DNA of 64,000 nucleotides from Taxillus chinensis (GCA_023512835.1 CM042092.1:5643293-5707292); one strand, 5' to 3'. Positions 51,417 through 63,215 are shown, counted from the first letter of the stretch. The notes: generated by a model from the sequence alone, not told the origin. Numbers and translations: made by a program.

Positions 51417-52591
51417 GGTAATAGGTGGAGCATTGACTTTTATTTTATTAAAATAGTAATATTATATTATTAATTTGATTAGTGATTAATCTAATATGAG
51501 ATTATGGTGAATGAGACTTAATGTGTATTTTTTAACAAAATTATATAAATATTTTTGATAAAACCAATAAGAGTGCTCTCAAGTCAAGAGTTGGTGTCTT
51601 TTCTTTTCCTTTTTTTCCTTTCTTCTCATTTATTATTACCCTTTGGCACATTATAATATGTTTTGTTAATTCTCATCATTATTCATGCTAATTTCATATA
51701 TAAATTGATTTTACTATGTTAAAAAACAACAAAAGCCAAAAAAACTAAAATAAATAAAATCTACACGTGTTAAGGGAAGTACTTATCGTATTTTATTTTC
51801 TACTTCTATGACATGGTTCTTGAACGATTTTCTTGTTGTGCATGGCTAATTTGTTCATAAGTTGCATAAAATTAATAGCAACCACAAGCAAAAATCTATA
51901 ACATCCAATTAACGTACAAACTTAATTTCATAATTACAAGTGTAATTAAACTAATAAACAAGAATTTAACACATGTACATATGTAATATAATAATTAATT
52001 GAAAGGGGAGATTTTTAATAGGATCACCTTTGAACCTCTTATCATCTTTACAAATATAATAAATGATAGAATCTATTTTCAAACATTAATGGTAAAGTAT
52101 GTTGACTTTTTAGATTAATTTGTGTTTAAAAATAATAAAATAAAAGGATATTAAATGTAAAACATTTCAATTTTAAAAACATAAACTTTTTTATTTTCTA
52201 AAAATACCTACCATTATGTTAATTAATGGGTACAATTAAAATATTTCAATTTTTATATTTATAAAATCAACATAGTCTAAAAAGTTCAAATGTGATGTTT
52301 ATTTTAAAAGTAAAAGGTTTAAAATATCCCTCATTCTTCTTTAATTATACCAAACATTTTGAACATTTAACAACTTTTTAATTTTAACTCTTTTAAAAAA
52401 ATTATTGAAAATATAAAAAATGAATAGTTTAAAATGTCATGTATTTTTCAATTGTTTTTGAATTTAACTTTTTTTTTTTGTATTAATTTTTAAAACAATT
52501 TTACAATAACAAGCTTTAATCTCAACTATTTCTAATCCAAATAAATATTTTTAGCCTGATGAAATAGCTAGATAGTAGACGTAATGCTATA
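51417..52591. other. AT-rich spacer between transposons
   Basis: No gene or bounded repeat is recognised; composition is strongly AT-rich with homopolymer tracts. Confidence 0.55.
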
Positions 52592-52594
52592 TTA

Positions 52595-53041
52595 GAGCAT
52601 CCGCATCAACTTTGGTATTTTTATCCCTATTTTAGGAATGAATAGGGAAAAATTTGCTTAGTTTTCAAAAACATCAAACATCTCATTCTCCATTTTTATC
52701 TATATTTATTATTTAATTTAATTTATATTATTTCTCTATCATCCTTTCATTTATTATAACTAATAAAAAAGTTACAAGTTTAATATATATATTAAAAAAT
52801 TATAGAGAAAACATTTAGAGTTAAATAGTAAATCCCTAATATTTTTTTTAATAATTTAGGGATAAATAGTAAATCCCTAAAAATATTTTTAATATTTTTA
52901 ATCATTCCCTATCCCTATATTTTTATCCCTTCTTTTTTTTCTTTGTTTTTGATTTTTTGGCAGAAAGGGTTTTTGGTTTAATGGAATTTTTATATGTTTT
53001 TTTCCCTAAATTATAGAGATTATAAGGAATTGTGGATGCTC
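52595..53041. mobile_element. Tourist/Harbinger-like MITE (447 bp)
   Basis: It starts GAGCATCCGCATCAACTTTG and ends GGAATTGTGGATGCTC, an inverted pair sharing GAGCATCC. It is flanked by TTA at 52592-52594 and 53042-53044. The arms share the word TTTTATCCCTA. It is short, AT-rich and non-coding, and related in its ends to the element at 4885-5768. Confidence 0.85.
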
Positions 53042-53044
53042 TTA

Positions 53045-53924
53045 ACTACGAGTGATTTTATATTTTTTTTATTTGAAAATATTTTTTTTATTGTATTGTG
53101 CATTACTAAATCATATTATTATTATTGTTTGAAAATAAACTTTATGAGCAATATATATGTATATATATATATATATATTAAAATTCTTAAAAAAAAAAGA
53201 ATAATAGAGTATAAAAATAATAGCTTGACCTGATCTGCTGTATCTTTTTGAATATTATTCATTGTTTGATCATTTGTTAGCAACAAATACATGTTTTCAC
53301 TATAAGAGCATTTTCCGTAGCATTTGAGCTAATGATAATTAAATCTTATTTCATCTATTTTTTTCTTGCCGTTGTCTAGGGGGGCTTTCTCTCTCATGAT
53401 GGTGGCAAGGAATAATTTTCTAATGACAAGGGCATGTTAGGAATACTTGTTTTCTAATGACAAGGGCATGTTAGGAATACTTGAAAAATTATGGTAAATG
53501 GCTAATATGGCAGCTCCAGTTATAACTAAAAAAATGTCTATATTTATATAATTCTTTGGTTATAGCTATACATATAATAAATGTATTGTAGAAGTTTTTA
53601 AATTAAATATTATTATAGCTATATCGAGGATTTAAATGCGGGTCTTTATTTTTGATCCTTTTTTGTATGGACTAGTTCGGAGGCCATTGCAAGTCTTTCG
53701 AGGAGTCACCCATTGTAGGCACTTCAAATTGACGGTTGTAGCTTTTTTTTATTAACCTACGAAATACTATACAGACAAAACAACATTTAGGAAAAGAAAT
53801 CGAATGTAAACAAAACAAAATCCAACAACTATTATTCTATTTTATTTTGGGCATACCTGTGCTAATATATGTGCAAATATAGGTACCCTGCTACTTACTA
53901 ATAAAATATTTTATAGCATGTACC
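53045..53924. repeat. Spacer with a 34-bp direct duplication
   Basis: The 34-bp unit beginning TTTTCTAATGACAAGGGCAT occurs twice head to tail at about 53416-53483. The word TAAGAGCATTTTCCG near 53305 looks like one end of another Harbinger-type MITE, but no partner end was found. No gene is seen. Confidence 0.65.
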
Positions 53925-54435
53925 AGTCTGGCCGCAAATTGGTACCCTGTTTGTTATACGGTACAATAGCATATTTGACGTAGTATATGCTATAAAATAT
54001 TTTATCCGTGTAATCCTTCTTTCAGATACTAGTATGTGAAAATTTTTAATTGCGCTTTTTTTGCCGCTTGCATTTTCGTGTGTGTATATATATACATATA
54101 TATTGAAAATTTTCTATGTTGATAGTGATTTTTTTGCTTCGAAATTTTCATATAAAATTTTGAATTACTTATTTGAATTTCCTTTTCATACATGCTCTGC
54201 GGATTGGGCTTGAATTTGAAGCTCATTCCAGGGACCGAGTGGATTGGTTGTCTATAATCTATTGTTTATTATTGTTTTATGGGAGGACCCCTTTGTCTGG
54301 CCCTCATTTTCTACAATAATCTCATCCAGATGATAATCTTGCTGTAGACATTATTTCAGAAGCATAAATCTTGCTGCCGGCCATCATGCATCTACTGGCA
54401 GTAGCCCAACTCACTCAAACTGTCTGCAACAACCA

Positions 54436-56517
54436 TCACTGGTACTGACTGGCCAGTTTACCCTCCTTCACAATGTAATTTTGTGCAGGGAAGTCTTCAC
54501 CCTTGAAGTACCTGTCCAGCATATCCTTCACTCCGGCTGCATATCGCAGCTACACCGTGTATGCACGTGTAAATGTCCATTTAGTTTTTAAGAAAAAATG
54601 GGAGGCGAAGATGCATGTTGATGGAAAGTAGATTATAAATACCTGTGCATCAATGGTGGTGCCAGAAATATGAGGAGTCATAGCCTGGTTTGGCATGTAT
54701 CGCCAGGGATGGTCCTTGGGCGCTGGCTGCGGAAACCAAACATCTCCACTGTAACCTGCAGTTGAAAATTTCATAAAAACCCACATGCACAGTGAGCCTA
54801 GGAACTATTTGATCCAATTGTTCGAGGTGAAACATGCAACTCCGATCTGCCTCATGTATTTCTACCATCTATGAAATTTAAAGGGTTAGAGTTACCTCCT
54901 ATCTGTCCACTGGAGCACGCATCAGCAACAGCTTGTGCATCCATTATTGCTCCTCTAGCATTATTAACAATCAACACTCCTTTCTTCAACTTCGCAATCA
55001 ATTCTTTGTTAAACATCCCTCTGAACAAATGATTTTGTAAGCAAATAATGTTATAGCATGATACAAATATGTATATGACCGTTGACAGTAGATGGAAATA
55101 ATAAATTAGAAAACTTGCAGTAGAAAAAAATTAAAATGTGAAACAATGACACAATACAATACAGCTGAGGTTGTGTGGACAAAGAACTTTAAATTATATT
55201 TATAAAAAATCAAAACATTGCTGATTAAGCGAAAATCAAATTGAAGAATTACTTTGTACATCGGAACTTGGGGAAAATCATGGTAATTATGAGTTCTTTT
55301 TGGGTGTGTGCATCTGTGTTAGATGGTTCAATACAAGAGGCCAGGGTCATAAATCAAATGCCTCAAAAGCGTGTATGGATCGGAGAATTGAATGGCATAC
55401 ATTCTATATGTCAGTGAGCGAGCCCTATATAAAAAGGCAACTTATCAACTTATAACAAAGTGGCAAGAATGAATTCCTTACTTTGTTTTCTCAGTAAGGG
55501 GCATGTTGACTACAAGTATGTCACACTTGGGAAGCATCGCATCAAGGTCCTCCTCAAACTTAGCTCCCGTCTGATTCTCCAACTCCGAGTCCATCCGGAT
55601 TCGGTCATGATAAAGAAGATTACAGTTAAAAGGTTTCAGCCTCTGGAGCAAAAGTTTCCCTATGCGTCCAGCACCTACGGTCCCCACAGTCTTCCCTTCA
55701 AGATCATAAGCACGGTAGGCAATACCAGCAACATTCCAGTCCCCACTAATAACCTGATGGTATCCAGGCAAGAAATTCCGGACAAGAATAAGGATTCTCA
55801 TGAGCTCATCTTCGGCAACTGAGACCACGTTACTTCCAGTGACTTCTGCAACTGTCAATCCAGCAGCAGCTGCAGCCTGAAGATCAATATGATCCGAGCC
55901 TATTCCAGCTGTGAGAAGCAGTTCTAAGTTTTTGGCCTTCTTGATTCTTTCAGCAGTGACATAGGCTGGGTGAAAGGGGGTTGATATGAGGACATTGAGA
56001 TCCGGGATATGCTTTTCGAGTACTGCAGTGAGGTGAAGTTAACAGCAGGTCATCAACATTGTTTTCCATTGAGAGATTTGCTGTGGCGACTCACTATATA
56101 TATATTCATAAAAATGAAGCTAACTAGCTAGATATATTTCAGTCTTAAATAATACTAACCACAATCTGGTCCTTCTTTGTCATCAGTGACAATGTACTGG
56201 TGGCCTTTTGATTCTAGCCAACCGCGTATGCCCAGGCTTCCCTCCACGCAACCCACAAAGTTGGGATTCATTGAGGCATATTCCTGGGCTTTATAGAATA
56301 CCCCAACAATCTTTTTGCTACCGGTAGAAGCCTGTATCATGAGAGAAAACACGAGGCCAAAAGCTAATAATGAAGTAATTGATCGCCTTTTTTGTATTGA
56401 GGTTCTTACATTTCCAATTGCAGAAGCACTGACACGCTTTTATATTATTCACTCAGCTCACGGGTCCGACACAGCAAATAAGAAAGCGATGGTAAATGAA
56501 GGAAACATCTAATTGTA

Positions 56518-56550
<33 letters not shown>

Positions 56551-57031
56551 AGAAAATGGCACCTTCACTCTCTTTCAATCAAAATTGGGGACAAAGGAAA
56601 GGACAGAAACAATGATATCATTCATAAACAGGATTGGAAACCAGGGAAAAAAAATCACAAGTGACTAACATGATTCACGACACTGACGGATCAAACCCAT
56701 CCCCAGTACCCATGTTGATCGTATCAAATCTGTTCATTTCATTTCACATATGCATCCAAAAACCAGTGAAATCATCATATAGAAAGCGAAAACGAAACCA
56801 AAACCGAATCAATCGAACACACACACACACACACATACATATATACACACACACACACACGCACATATATATATATACACACACGCACACGAAGTTAGTA
56901 ACTATGGCAGGCAGGCACAAACAAAATCGGCTGCTAAATACGACACTTACATGGAGTTCTCTGGTGAGAGCGGGCGGGGAAGTGGGAGACAAAGCTCCGA
57001 TCGCAGACTTGGCAGCGCGTTTCAACGCCAT
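54436..57031 (-). CDS. FDH: NAD-dependent formate dehydrogenase, mitochondrial, copy 2, 381 aa
   Basis: Exons on the minus strand are 57031-56951, 56331-56160, 56022-55482, 55020-54896, 54755-54643 and 54549-54436; every exon has exactly the same length as in copy 1. All active-site segments ([42 protein letters not shown]) are intact and no stop or frameshift is seen. Differences are conservative or in the presequence: [15 protein letters not shown] against [22 protein letters not shown] against PSNGSKK, PNFVG against PDFVG, KLKKG against KMKKG, VLEKH against ELEKH and NMPLTEK against NTPLTEK. The presequence has diverged most. Intron 1 is about 620 nt (copy 1: 210) and intron 3 is 461 nt (copy 1: 98). 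Confidence 0.95.
56518..56895. repeat. Microsatellite cluster in FDH copy 2 intron 1
   Basis: (TC)n and (TA)n at about 56518-56551, then (AC)n, (TA)n and (CA)n blocks at about 56818-56890. These are much shorter in the corresponding intron of copy 1. Confidence 0.85.
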
Positions 57032-57267
57032 TTCTTTTACCTGGGAAAACAAACAGGTGAGACGAGACGCGACGAGGAAGAGCAGTGAATGAGAGTTGCG
57101 AGTACACCGCTCGCTTGTTGCTTCCCCGGATTTATTTGTATATTTATATACGCCATAACCGCTTAGCCACGAACCGCCGGTCCGCCGACAACAAAAAAAA
57201 AAACTGATTCGGTATGTGCGGGAGTATGTAGGCTCCATGATGGGCGATCTACGACTGTCTGATTATG

Positions 57268-57416
57268 ATGCTTTAGGACGAATCGGGTTGGGGAGGTATT
57301 TTTGCCTTCAGTTAGAAATCTCGGATCCGAGTAAGTCATACAAGACCCGATCCCGATCTGATGACATATCGGGACAGGGCGGCCCAGATCAAAACGGGTC
57401 GGATCGACCAAGCCTA
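57268..57416. mobile_element. 149-bp insertion in the FDH copy 2 promoter
   Basis: Compared with FDH copy 1, an extra 149 bp sits between two ATTATG hexamers (57262-57267 and 57417-57422). It is GC-rich with CGGGTCGG/GATCCGA words and imperfectly inverted ends. Absence from copy 1 shows it arrived after the gene duplication. Confidence 0.65.
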
Positions 57417-57680
57417 ATTATGGCGAGTGGATTCCTAGAAGGGTCAACCGTGGGTGGGCGGGGGCAGGCGGACTGAGCCTTCGAAGGAGGTGACGTGTCG
57501 TGATGTGGCAAATTCGGATGTGGTTTTGGCTTTTGCTTCTGTCACTCTCTAGTATTTTGAGCTCCGTACACAGATAAATGATATGCATTAATTAATTACT
57601 AATGTTATAAAAAATCACTGCTTTGGATTAGTCAAAGTCTAATATGTCTAACTATGAGCAATAGTAAATACGATCACATA

Positions 57681-58206
57681 TTCCCCATGATCCCAAAGGA
57701 TGACTAGTAGATCACATCATCATCATCATCATCAGAGACTCATCATCATATCAAATACGATCCCAAACAGGATCCAATTTTTTGCAAAACCGATGGAATC
57801 AGACGGTTTCGTTTCACGGCGATTTTTTTAGAAATCTAAACTCAAATAATTTGCCTGAGATCCATATTTATTATTATGCGTGTCAATGCGGTTCTGGGCA
57901 GGAACCATGGAGTTGAAGGCAGGTAACTCTCGAGTTGAAAGAAAGCCTCAAGAGACCCCTCAATTTTACCACCCCAGGGTCTCCTTTGTCCTTTAATGAC
58001 ATCGTGGCTTCATGCTAGCTCGTGGAGCGCCAGAACGCTGACAGAGTGACAGGGCAGTCGTTGCATTGTGACAGCACCACCGGCGGCCTCTGTTTCCTCA
58101 GCTACTGCCCGTGCCCGAACGTGTTCTGTGCCTCGTACCTGGTAGGAGCCGCCTCCTTCGAGCACAACAAATATCAAATCATCAAAATCGAGCACAGAAA
58201 ACTTAC
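57681..58206. other. Spacer with an unassigned GC-rich patch
   Basis: A CAT microsatellite lies at about 57718-57735. A GC-rich patch at 57990-58160 is open on both strands for about 60 codons, but neither translation resembles a protein I know. It abuts the KEA pseudogene and could be a captured or decayed exon. Confidence 0.4.
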
Positions 58207-59870
58207 AGTTTTCCCATTGAAAATGCCTTGAAACAGGCCACTATTACCATCCAAGACAGGGAGCAAAGCAAATAATAGACCAACAGCACAATAAACAAAA
58301 ACAAAAACAAAAGTGATGTAACAACAATGTCACATTTGGCTTGTTTTATTAAACCTCATGAAAGATAACAAGGATACCTGAAATATGAGTGTCCCATCTG
58401 TAACTTGACCATGGAGTGCATTATTACAGTTCTTTTCCATTAAATACTTCACCACCTGATAAAAACAATAGCATAAAAGAAACTTATCAGATTATGACAA
58501 CTCTATGGGATGGGGAAAAACTAATGAGGAAAGCACAAAAAAAAACCACTGTTGTTGATGACAATGAGAGAAATGAATCCATATATACACCCTTGGACAG
58601 TTGTGCTCCACATCTGGTACAAAAGCAGTATTAACATTACCATCGGATGGACCAATCCAATCCATCGCATTGATATTTGAAATAGACTTTATTTAACCGC
58701 ATACCTTGGCGATAATACCAAAGAAGAGCATGAATATTATAATCTGAAGTAGCCCGCCCAGAACAGCAACAGGCCTTTTAACTTTCAACTGCATCAACTA
58801 GCTAGTAAGATGGACCTCTCCAAACAAAGTAACTTTTAAATGATATCTGCACTGCAGAATTGCTAGATAGCAGAACAGGAGATGATACACATTTGCAAAA
58901 GAGAACTCCAACCCTAAAGAAAATAAAAGAAAAACTACTCCAAATTGTGCATCAGTTCAACCTGAATGAAAACAGTGAAAAATAGAAAGCAATGTCATGA
59001 AAATAGTGGTTAGATTGAGAAGTTAGACAAGGTGCAGCTAATATGTTATTGCCAACAATGGGGCTCCGAAAAACCCTCAATGCACCCAAAAAAAGACCTA
59101 AATCCGTTAATAGGTTATTGTCAAAGACACAGGAAAGTTGAAAATAGTGTTATTTTGATATAATAAAAGAGCATGTAACCCGAAAAACCATGATACACTT
59201 TATCCATCTCAACAAAATTGTCCAGATTTCTATTTCAGTCGTCCCAAAATACTTGTCCTATTTCTTTTTTTTTACACTAGCTTTTGCATAGGTTTACGAT
59301 ATAACCCTTCTTCAATTTGGCTTACTATACGATGGAACAATTTTCATGGGAAAAGAATAAAATAGTGAGAGAAAATAGATAAGCGAATATAATAGGAATA
59401 TTAAATATTATGGGAACACATTGTGGGAATTTGGGAACAATAATGTTTTCTTAATCTTTGTGCAAAATGAAAAAGTGAAAAAACAACGTGGGATGGAAGC
59501 AGAATAATTTTTCCTTGAAAATGACAACTATTCAGCAGTCATATACCTGAACCATTTCACTAATGAATTGCAGATAGCCAACAATTACCTAGTAAGCAGA
59601 TAGCCAATAATACCTAGTACATATAGCCATAAACATAGAGTGACCTCTACAATTGGAACATCATTGAACTATGAAACACAATTACACATTAAACTGACAA
59701 GAAGGACAAAAGGTTCCCAAAAATTCCAACAAACGAGACAAACGTGAGAAGAACATAATGAAGTGAAATGACTATGAAGTACAATGGCATACCGGTTGTC
59801 CGAGATAAGAAAAGATGATTCCACCAATGGCCACAAAAACAATAATAACCACCAAATCTGAAATTAACCT
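58207..59870 (-). pseudogene. KEA4/5/6-type K+ efflux antiporter pseudogene (partial)
   Basis: Minus-strand pieces appear in the right order for a plant KEA (CPA2 family) transporter: LISDLVVIIVFVAIGG/IIFSYLGQP (59870-59793), IVGYL joined directly to QFISEMVQ (about 59610-59548), FGVVFLLFSLGLEFSF (about 58965-58895), VAVLGGLLQIIIFMLFFGII (58788-58705), CGAQLSKGVYM/SFLSLSSTTVV (about 58613-58545), VVKYLMEKNCNNALHGQVTD (about 58460-58378) and AVGLLFALLPVLDGNSGLFQ (58289-58207). Damage includes a one-base deletion that puts stop codons in the FGVVFLL exon, loss of the residues normally between IVGYL and QFISEM, and no AG acceptor before AVGLLF. The N-terminal coiled region and the rest of the antiporter domain are absent. 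It cannot make a full protein. Confidence 0.85.
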
Positions 59871-60442
59871 ACATAGGACCATCGAAATGTATGGATTTCC
59901 ATAAACAAACTCCAAACACAAAAATCATTAATGTATCACTTTAAATGATTCAGATATGGAGATTGATCCTTAAATCTACTTGAAGCACTGGATACTTAGA
60001 TTTTCTTGTTTGACATGACAAACACATTATCCTGCATTCAGTAAGCAACAGAAGCATCAATATGAATACAGATGCTAAAACTGTGAGTTGAAAGGTACAA
60101 AAGTCGCTCAGATGCTAAGAATTCAAAAAAAAAAAATTGTGAATCAAGGTTGTCATGTCTTGAAACTGGAATGATGATCTTGTAGCACTGCCCTAATAAC
60201 TAGCTTTTGAGAACAAAATAATATAAAGAAATCTCAAGATGATATGTATAAACATAGATTATTATATCAGAAAATATTAGTCTTTGTTACACCCCACATG
60301 CATTAACTCCCAGCCAGTCACATTGACTCCATTATAAAAACTAAAGAGATCTAGGCTGATGCCCATGACCAAAGCTTATTATCTCACAAATTAACCAATC
60401 TCTCCGAGTGGTGGCACAATGTGAAAGGCTGGAGGTACTTAC

Positions 60443-60846
60443 ATTTCCAGGCTGACTGGTTTCCTGCCTTGTTATTCATAATTACATTTCCATAGATTAA
60501 GGACAAACCATTGTAGTTTGGAAGGGCTTTACTTCTGTAATCAGCTGCATCAGGGGTCTCCTGCATACACCATAGGTAAGCTAGCAAGGAATAACAAAAT
60601 ATATGATTTAAAATTTCAGTTAAAACAGGGCACACCTTAATATAAAAATCCCAGATATCACTATTCAAAGTACCCACCTGCTGCATTTCATCCCAAATGA
60701 ACCCCCTTTGGTGAAGAAGCTCATAACACTAAGAAGCGCTCATAAATATTCAGAACGACTCATTAAAACATCCCAGGCATACTGAGATCCAAATTGAATA
60801 TTGAACTTGGCAAGCATGTCTGTCCATGCATGTTTGCTGAAATTAC
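60443..60846 (-). pseudogene. Myb/SANT-like domain protein pseudogene
   Basis: Two pieces, 60846-60636 and 60560-60443, read HAWTDMLAKFNIQFGSQYAW, GGFIWDEMQQVGTLNSDIWD-FYIK and DAADYRSKALPNYNGLSLIY. This matches the plant Myb/SANT-like DNA-binding domain family (At2g24960-like), which is related to the DNA-binding partner proteins of Harbinger transposases. There is an in-frame TGA after SEYL and a frame change before the GGFIWDE segment, so it is broken. A 75-nt insertion or intron with GT-AG ends separates IK from ETPD. Only the single domain is present. Confidence 0.8.
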
Positions 60847-61286
60847 AGCCACCCATATTCCCCTTATGAACCTCCTCTAGCATTAGATCAACGAAATATA
60901 TATAGGTCCATTGATGATGTCCAACCGGTCATTGATCCACCATTAACATAATTTGCATGAATATTTCTCCCTTCAACGAAAATTAGATGTATGCTATAAA
61001 CAGGAGTGAAATAATAATCAATCACGTGACAACTTTCAATATAAAAGAGCCACTTCAAATGATGAATAGTTCATGCATGATGTATATATCCAATGATTAT
61101 ATGTAATACATGTGACATATAGGATAGTTTTTAAACTATATATCTAGGGAATTTAACTGGGGACTTTTTTCAATGATAAATTACACATGATCAAATACAT
61201 ATTTAGATAAATTTTATAAATTGACGGAATGTTCACAAATTATAATAACCCAGTGAAGGTAAATTCATGAAGCCATCAAATTCATC

Positions 61287-61329
<43 letters not shown>

Positions 61330-61697
61330 TTGTACTGATTCGTCCCAAGAAAACCCACACTGTTGAAGAATAAGTTTTATGTCCATATACAGTCTCTTCA
61401 AATGCTTGTAAAGATTCTGTCCATATATCTGTTAATATGGTCGTTCCATTATCTCATGGGGACGGATCGAGACGGGAAAAAGGGCATAAATTGGGGCCAA
61501 TGGGAGCGGTTCCGGCCCGAAATGCCATCCGTGCAGCCATGGTGGACCGGCGGTGAAAGATTTTGGGAGGTGCGTGCACTGATAAAATACTTGTTGGGGA
61601 ATTGTGACTCTTAACGAATATTTTATCAAATAAAATAATTTCAAATATATTTATTTTAACTAAAAACATAATATAAACATAATTGGACAGGCGATGA
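60847..61697. other. Intergenic spacer with CT microsatellite
   Basis: A (CT)n tract lies at about 61292-61325. A GC-richer patch (about 61450-61600) has short open frames on both strands that I do not recognise. Otherwise AT-rich. Confidence 0.5.
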
Positions 61698-62020
61698 AGT
61701 AAGGATGAAATTAGTTATCAGTTTAGGTCATTTTTAAAATTATTTTGATATATTTTGGTTTGAGTAAAATTAAATTAAATCAAACATATTAGTTGGACCA
61801 AATCAAATTACACCAAAATCCCAAATCACGAGTTACCCCGCTTCCTTCAATTCGTAGTCTTTCATTTTTATGAATAGGGGGTTCTATACGCAAGTCGGGA
61901 TGCACTCAATTGGCACATTAACGATTAGCAAATATATAGGAGTACGAGCACGAGCACAAAGTTTTTCTTTCGTTCACACCAAGCAACGAAATGTCTTCAG
62001 CGGTTCAGCCAGCCGAAATT
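61698..62020. repeat. Direct duplication upstream of LHT1, copy 1
   Basis: It shares with 62021-62565 the words AAATCACGAGTTACCCCGCT, GTCGGGATGCACTCAATTGG, GAGTACGAGCACGAGCACAA and GCGGTTCAGCCAGCCG, in the same order and orientation. The copies abut head to tail. Confidence 0.85.
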
Positions 62021-62565
62021 AGTAAGGATGAAATTAGTTCTCAGTTTAATTTAATATGTTTTGATTTGAGTAAAATCAAGTCAAATTAAACTTATTATTT
62101 AGACCAAATAAATTTTATTCGGTTTGAAACAATAATTAGTTTCGATTTAAATTGATTTGATTTATTATTTTTTGAATAAAAAAAGATATATAAGCATATA
62201 TATTAATATATATTAAATTTATAATTATAAATTTTAAAATTAAATAATATAATTCACACACACATTAATAAATAATCTTAAATAAATAAGTAACCGTAAA
62301 ATATAAAATAATAATAATAATAATAATAATATTGCTAAGGATTTACTAACCTATTAAATATTCAAATTAAACCAAAATCCCAAATCACGAGTTACCCCGC
62401 TTCCTTCATAGTCTTTCATTATTATGTATAGGGGGTTCCATATGCAAGTCGGGATGCACTCAATTGGCACATTAACGATTAGCAAGTAGGAGTACGAGCA
62501 CGAGCACAAAGTTTTTCTTTCGTTCACACCAAGCAACGAAATGTCGTCAGCGGTTCAGCCAGCCG
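62021..62565. repeat. Direct duplication upstream of LHT1, copy 2
   Basis: This copy is longer because of about 200 bp of AT-rich sequence (about 62150-62345, with an ATA microsatellite) that is absent from copy 1. Both copies lie 0.4-1.3 kb upstream of the LHT1 start, so the duplication may double promoter or 5' leader elements. The copy ends within a short open frame (ATGTCGTCAGCGG..., 21 codons, 62541-62606) that could be an upstream ORF if transcribed. Confidence 0.8.
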
Positions 62566-62987
62566 ACGCAACCCTGAAACGCGGCTGGACCCACTTGGCG
62601 CGTTAACTCCCTGTCCCTGTCCACTATTCACAACCACAAGCTCCCCCATACAGAGGAGACAACGTTGACTGCCAACTTTCATTACTTCTGATGTGTCTTG
62701 TCACTTCTGCTTGTAGCTTGTGCATTGGAGGGCGGGTGAACGAGCATATATTTTTTAAAAAAAATTGTTGGGAATGACAGCCTTTTCAATCGAATCTTAA
62801 GAAAATGTATTATTGGACCGGTCAAATAAATCCAATCTTAAGAAAAGTCAACACTCAAATTGGAACAACAACGGCGACAGGGAATAGGTGGCTCTGGTAA
62901 GGAAGTAGATGTACAAATAGTGTTTGAAATTTTAAGATTGATGGTGGATTGTGGTTGTTTGATTTTTTTATTTTTATTTCTGCAGAG
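62566..62987. promoter_or_regulatory. LHT1 leader region with a probable 5' UTR intron end
   Basis: Immediately before the LHT1 start codon the sequence TTTTTATTTCTGCAG is a strong splice acceptor, with only AG between it and the ATG. This implies an intron in the 5' UTR, with the leader exon somewhere in 62500-62760. The donor is not identified. Confidence 0.55.
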
Positions 62988-63174
62988 ATGAGCGAGGAAG
63001 AAGAGGCAGCAGCGAGGCAGAAGAAGATCAATGAATGGCTGCCAGTCACTTCATCCAGGAACGCCAAATGGTGGTACTCTGCTTTCCACAACGTCACCGC
63101 CATGGTCGGCGCTGGCGTCCTCAGTCTTCCCTATGCCATGTCTCAACTCGGATGGTGTGTCTCAAAACAAACAA

Positions 63175-63215
<41 letters not shown>

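Larger units (their letters stand above)
53925..57680. repeat. Segmental tandem duplication, unit 2 (FDH copy 2)
   Basis: Head-to-tail partner of 47150-50640, in the same orientation. Differences include about 365 bp more in FDH intron 3 (within 55030-55400), a 149-bp insertion with its own target duplication at 57268-57416, and expanded CA/TA microsatellites in intron 1. Confidence 0.85.
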
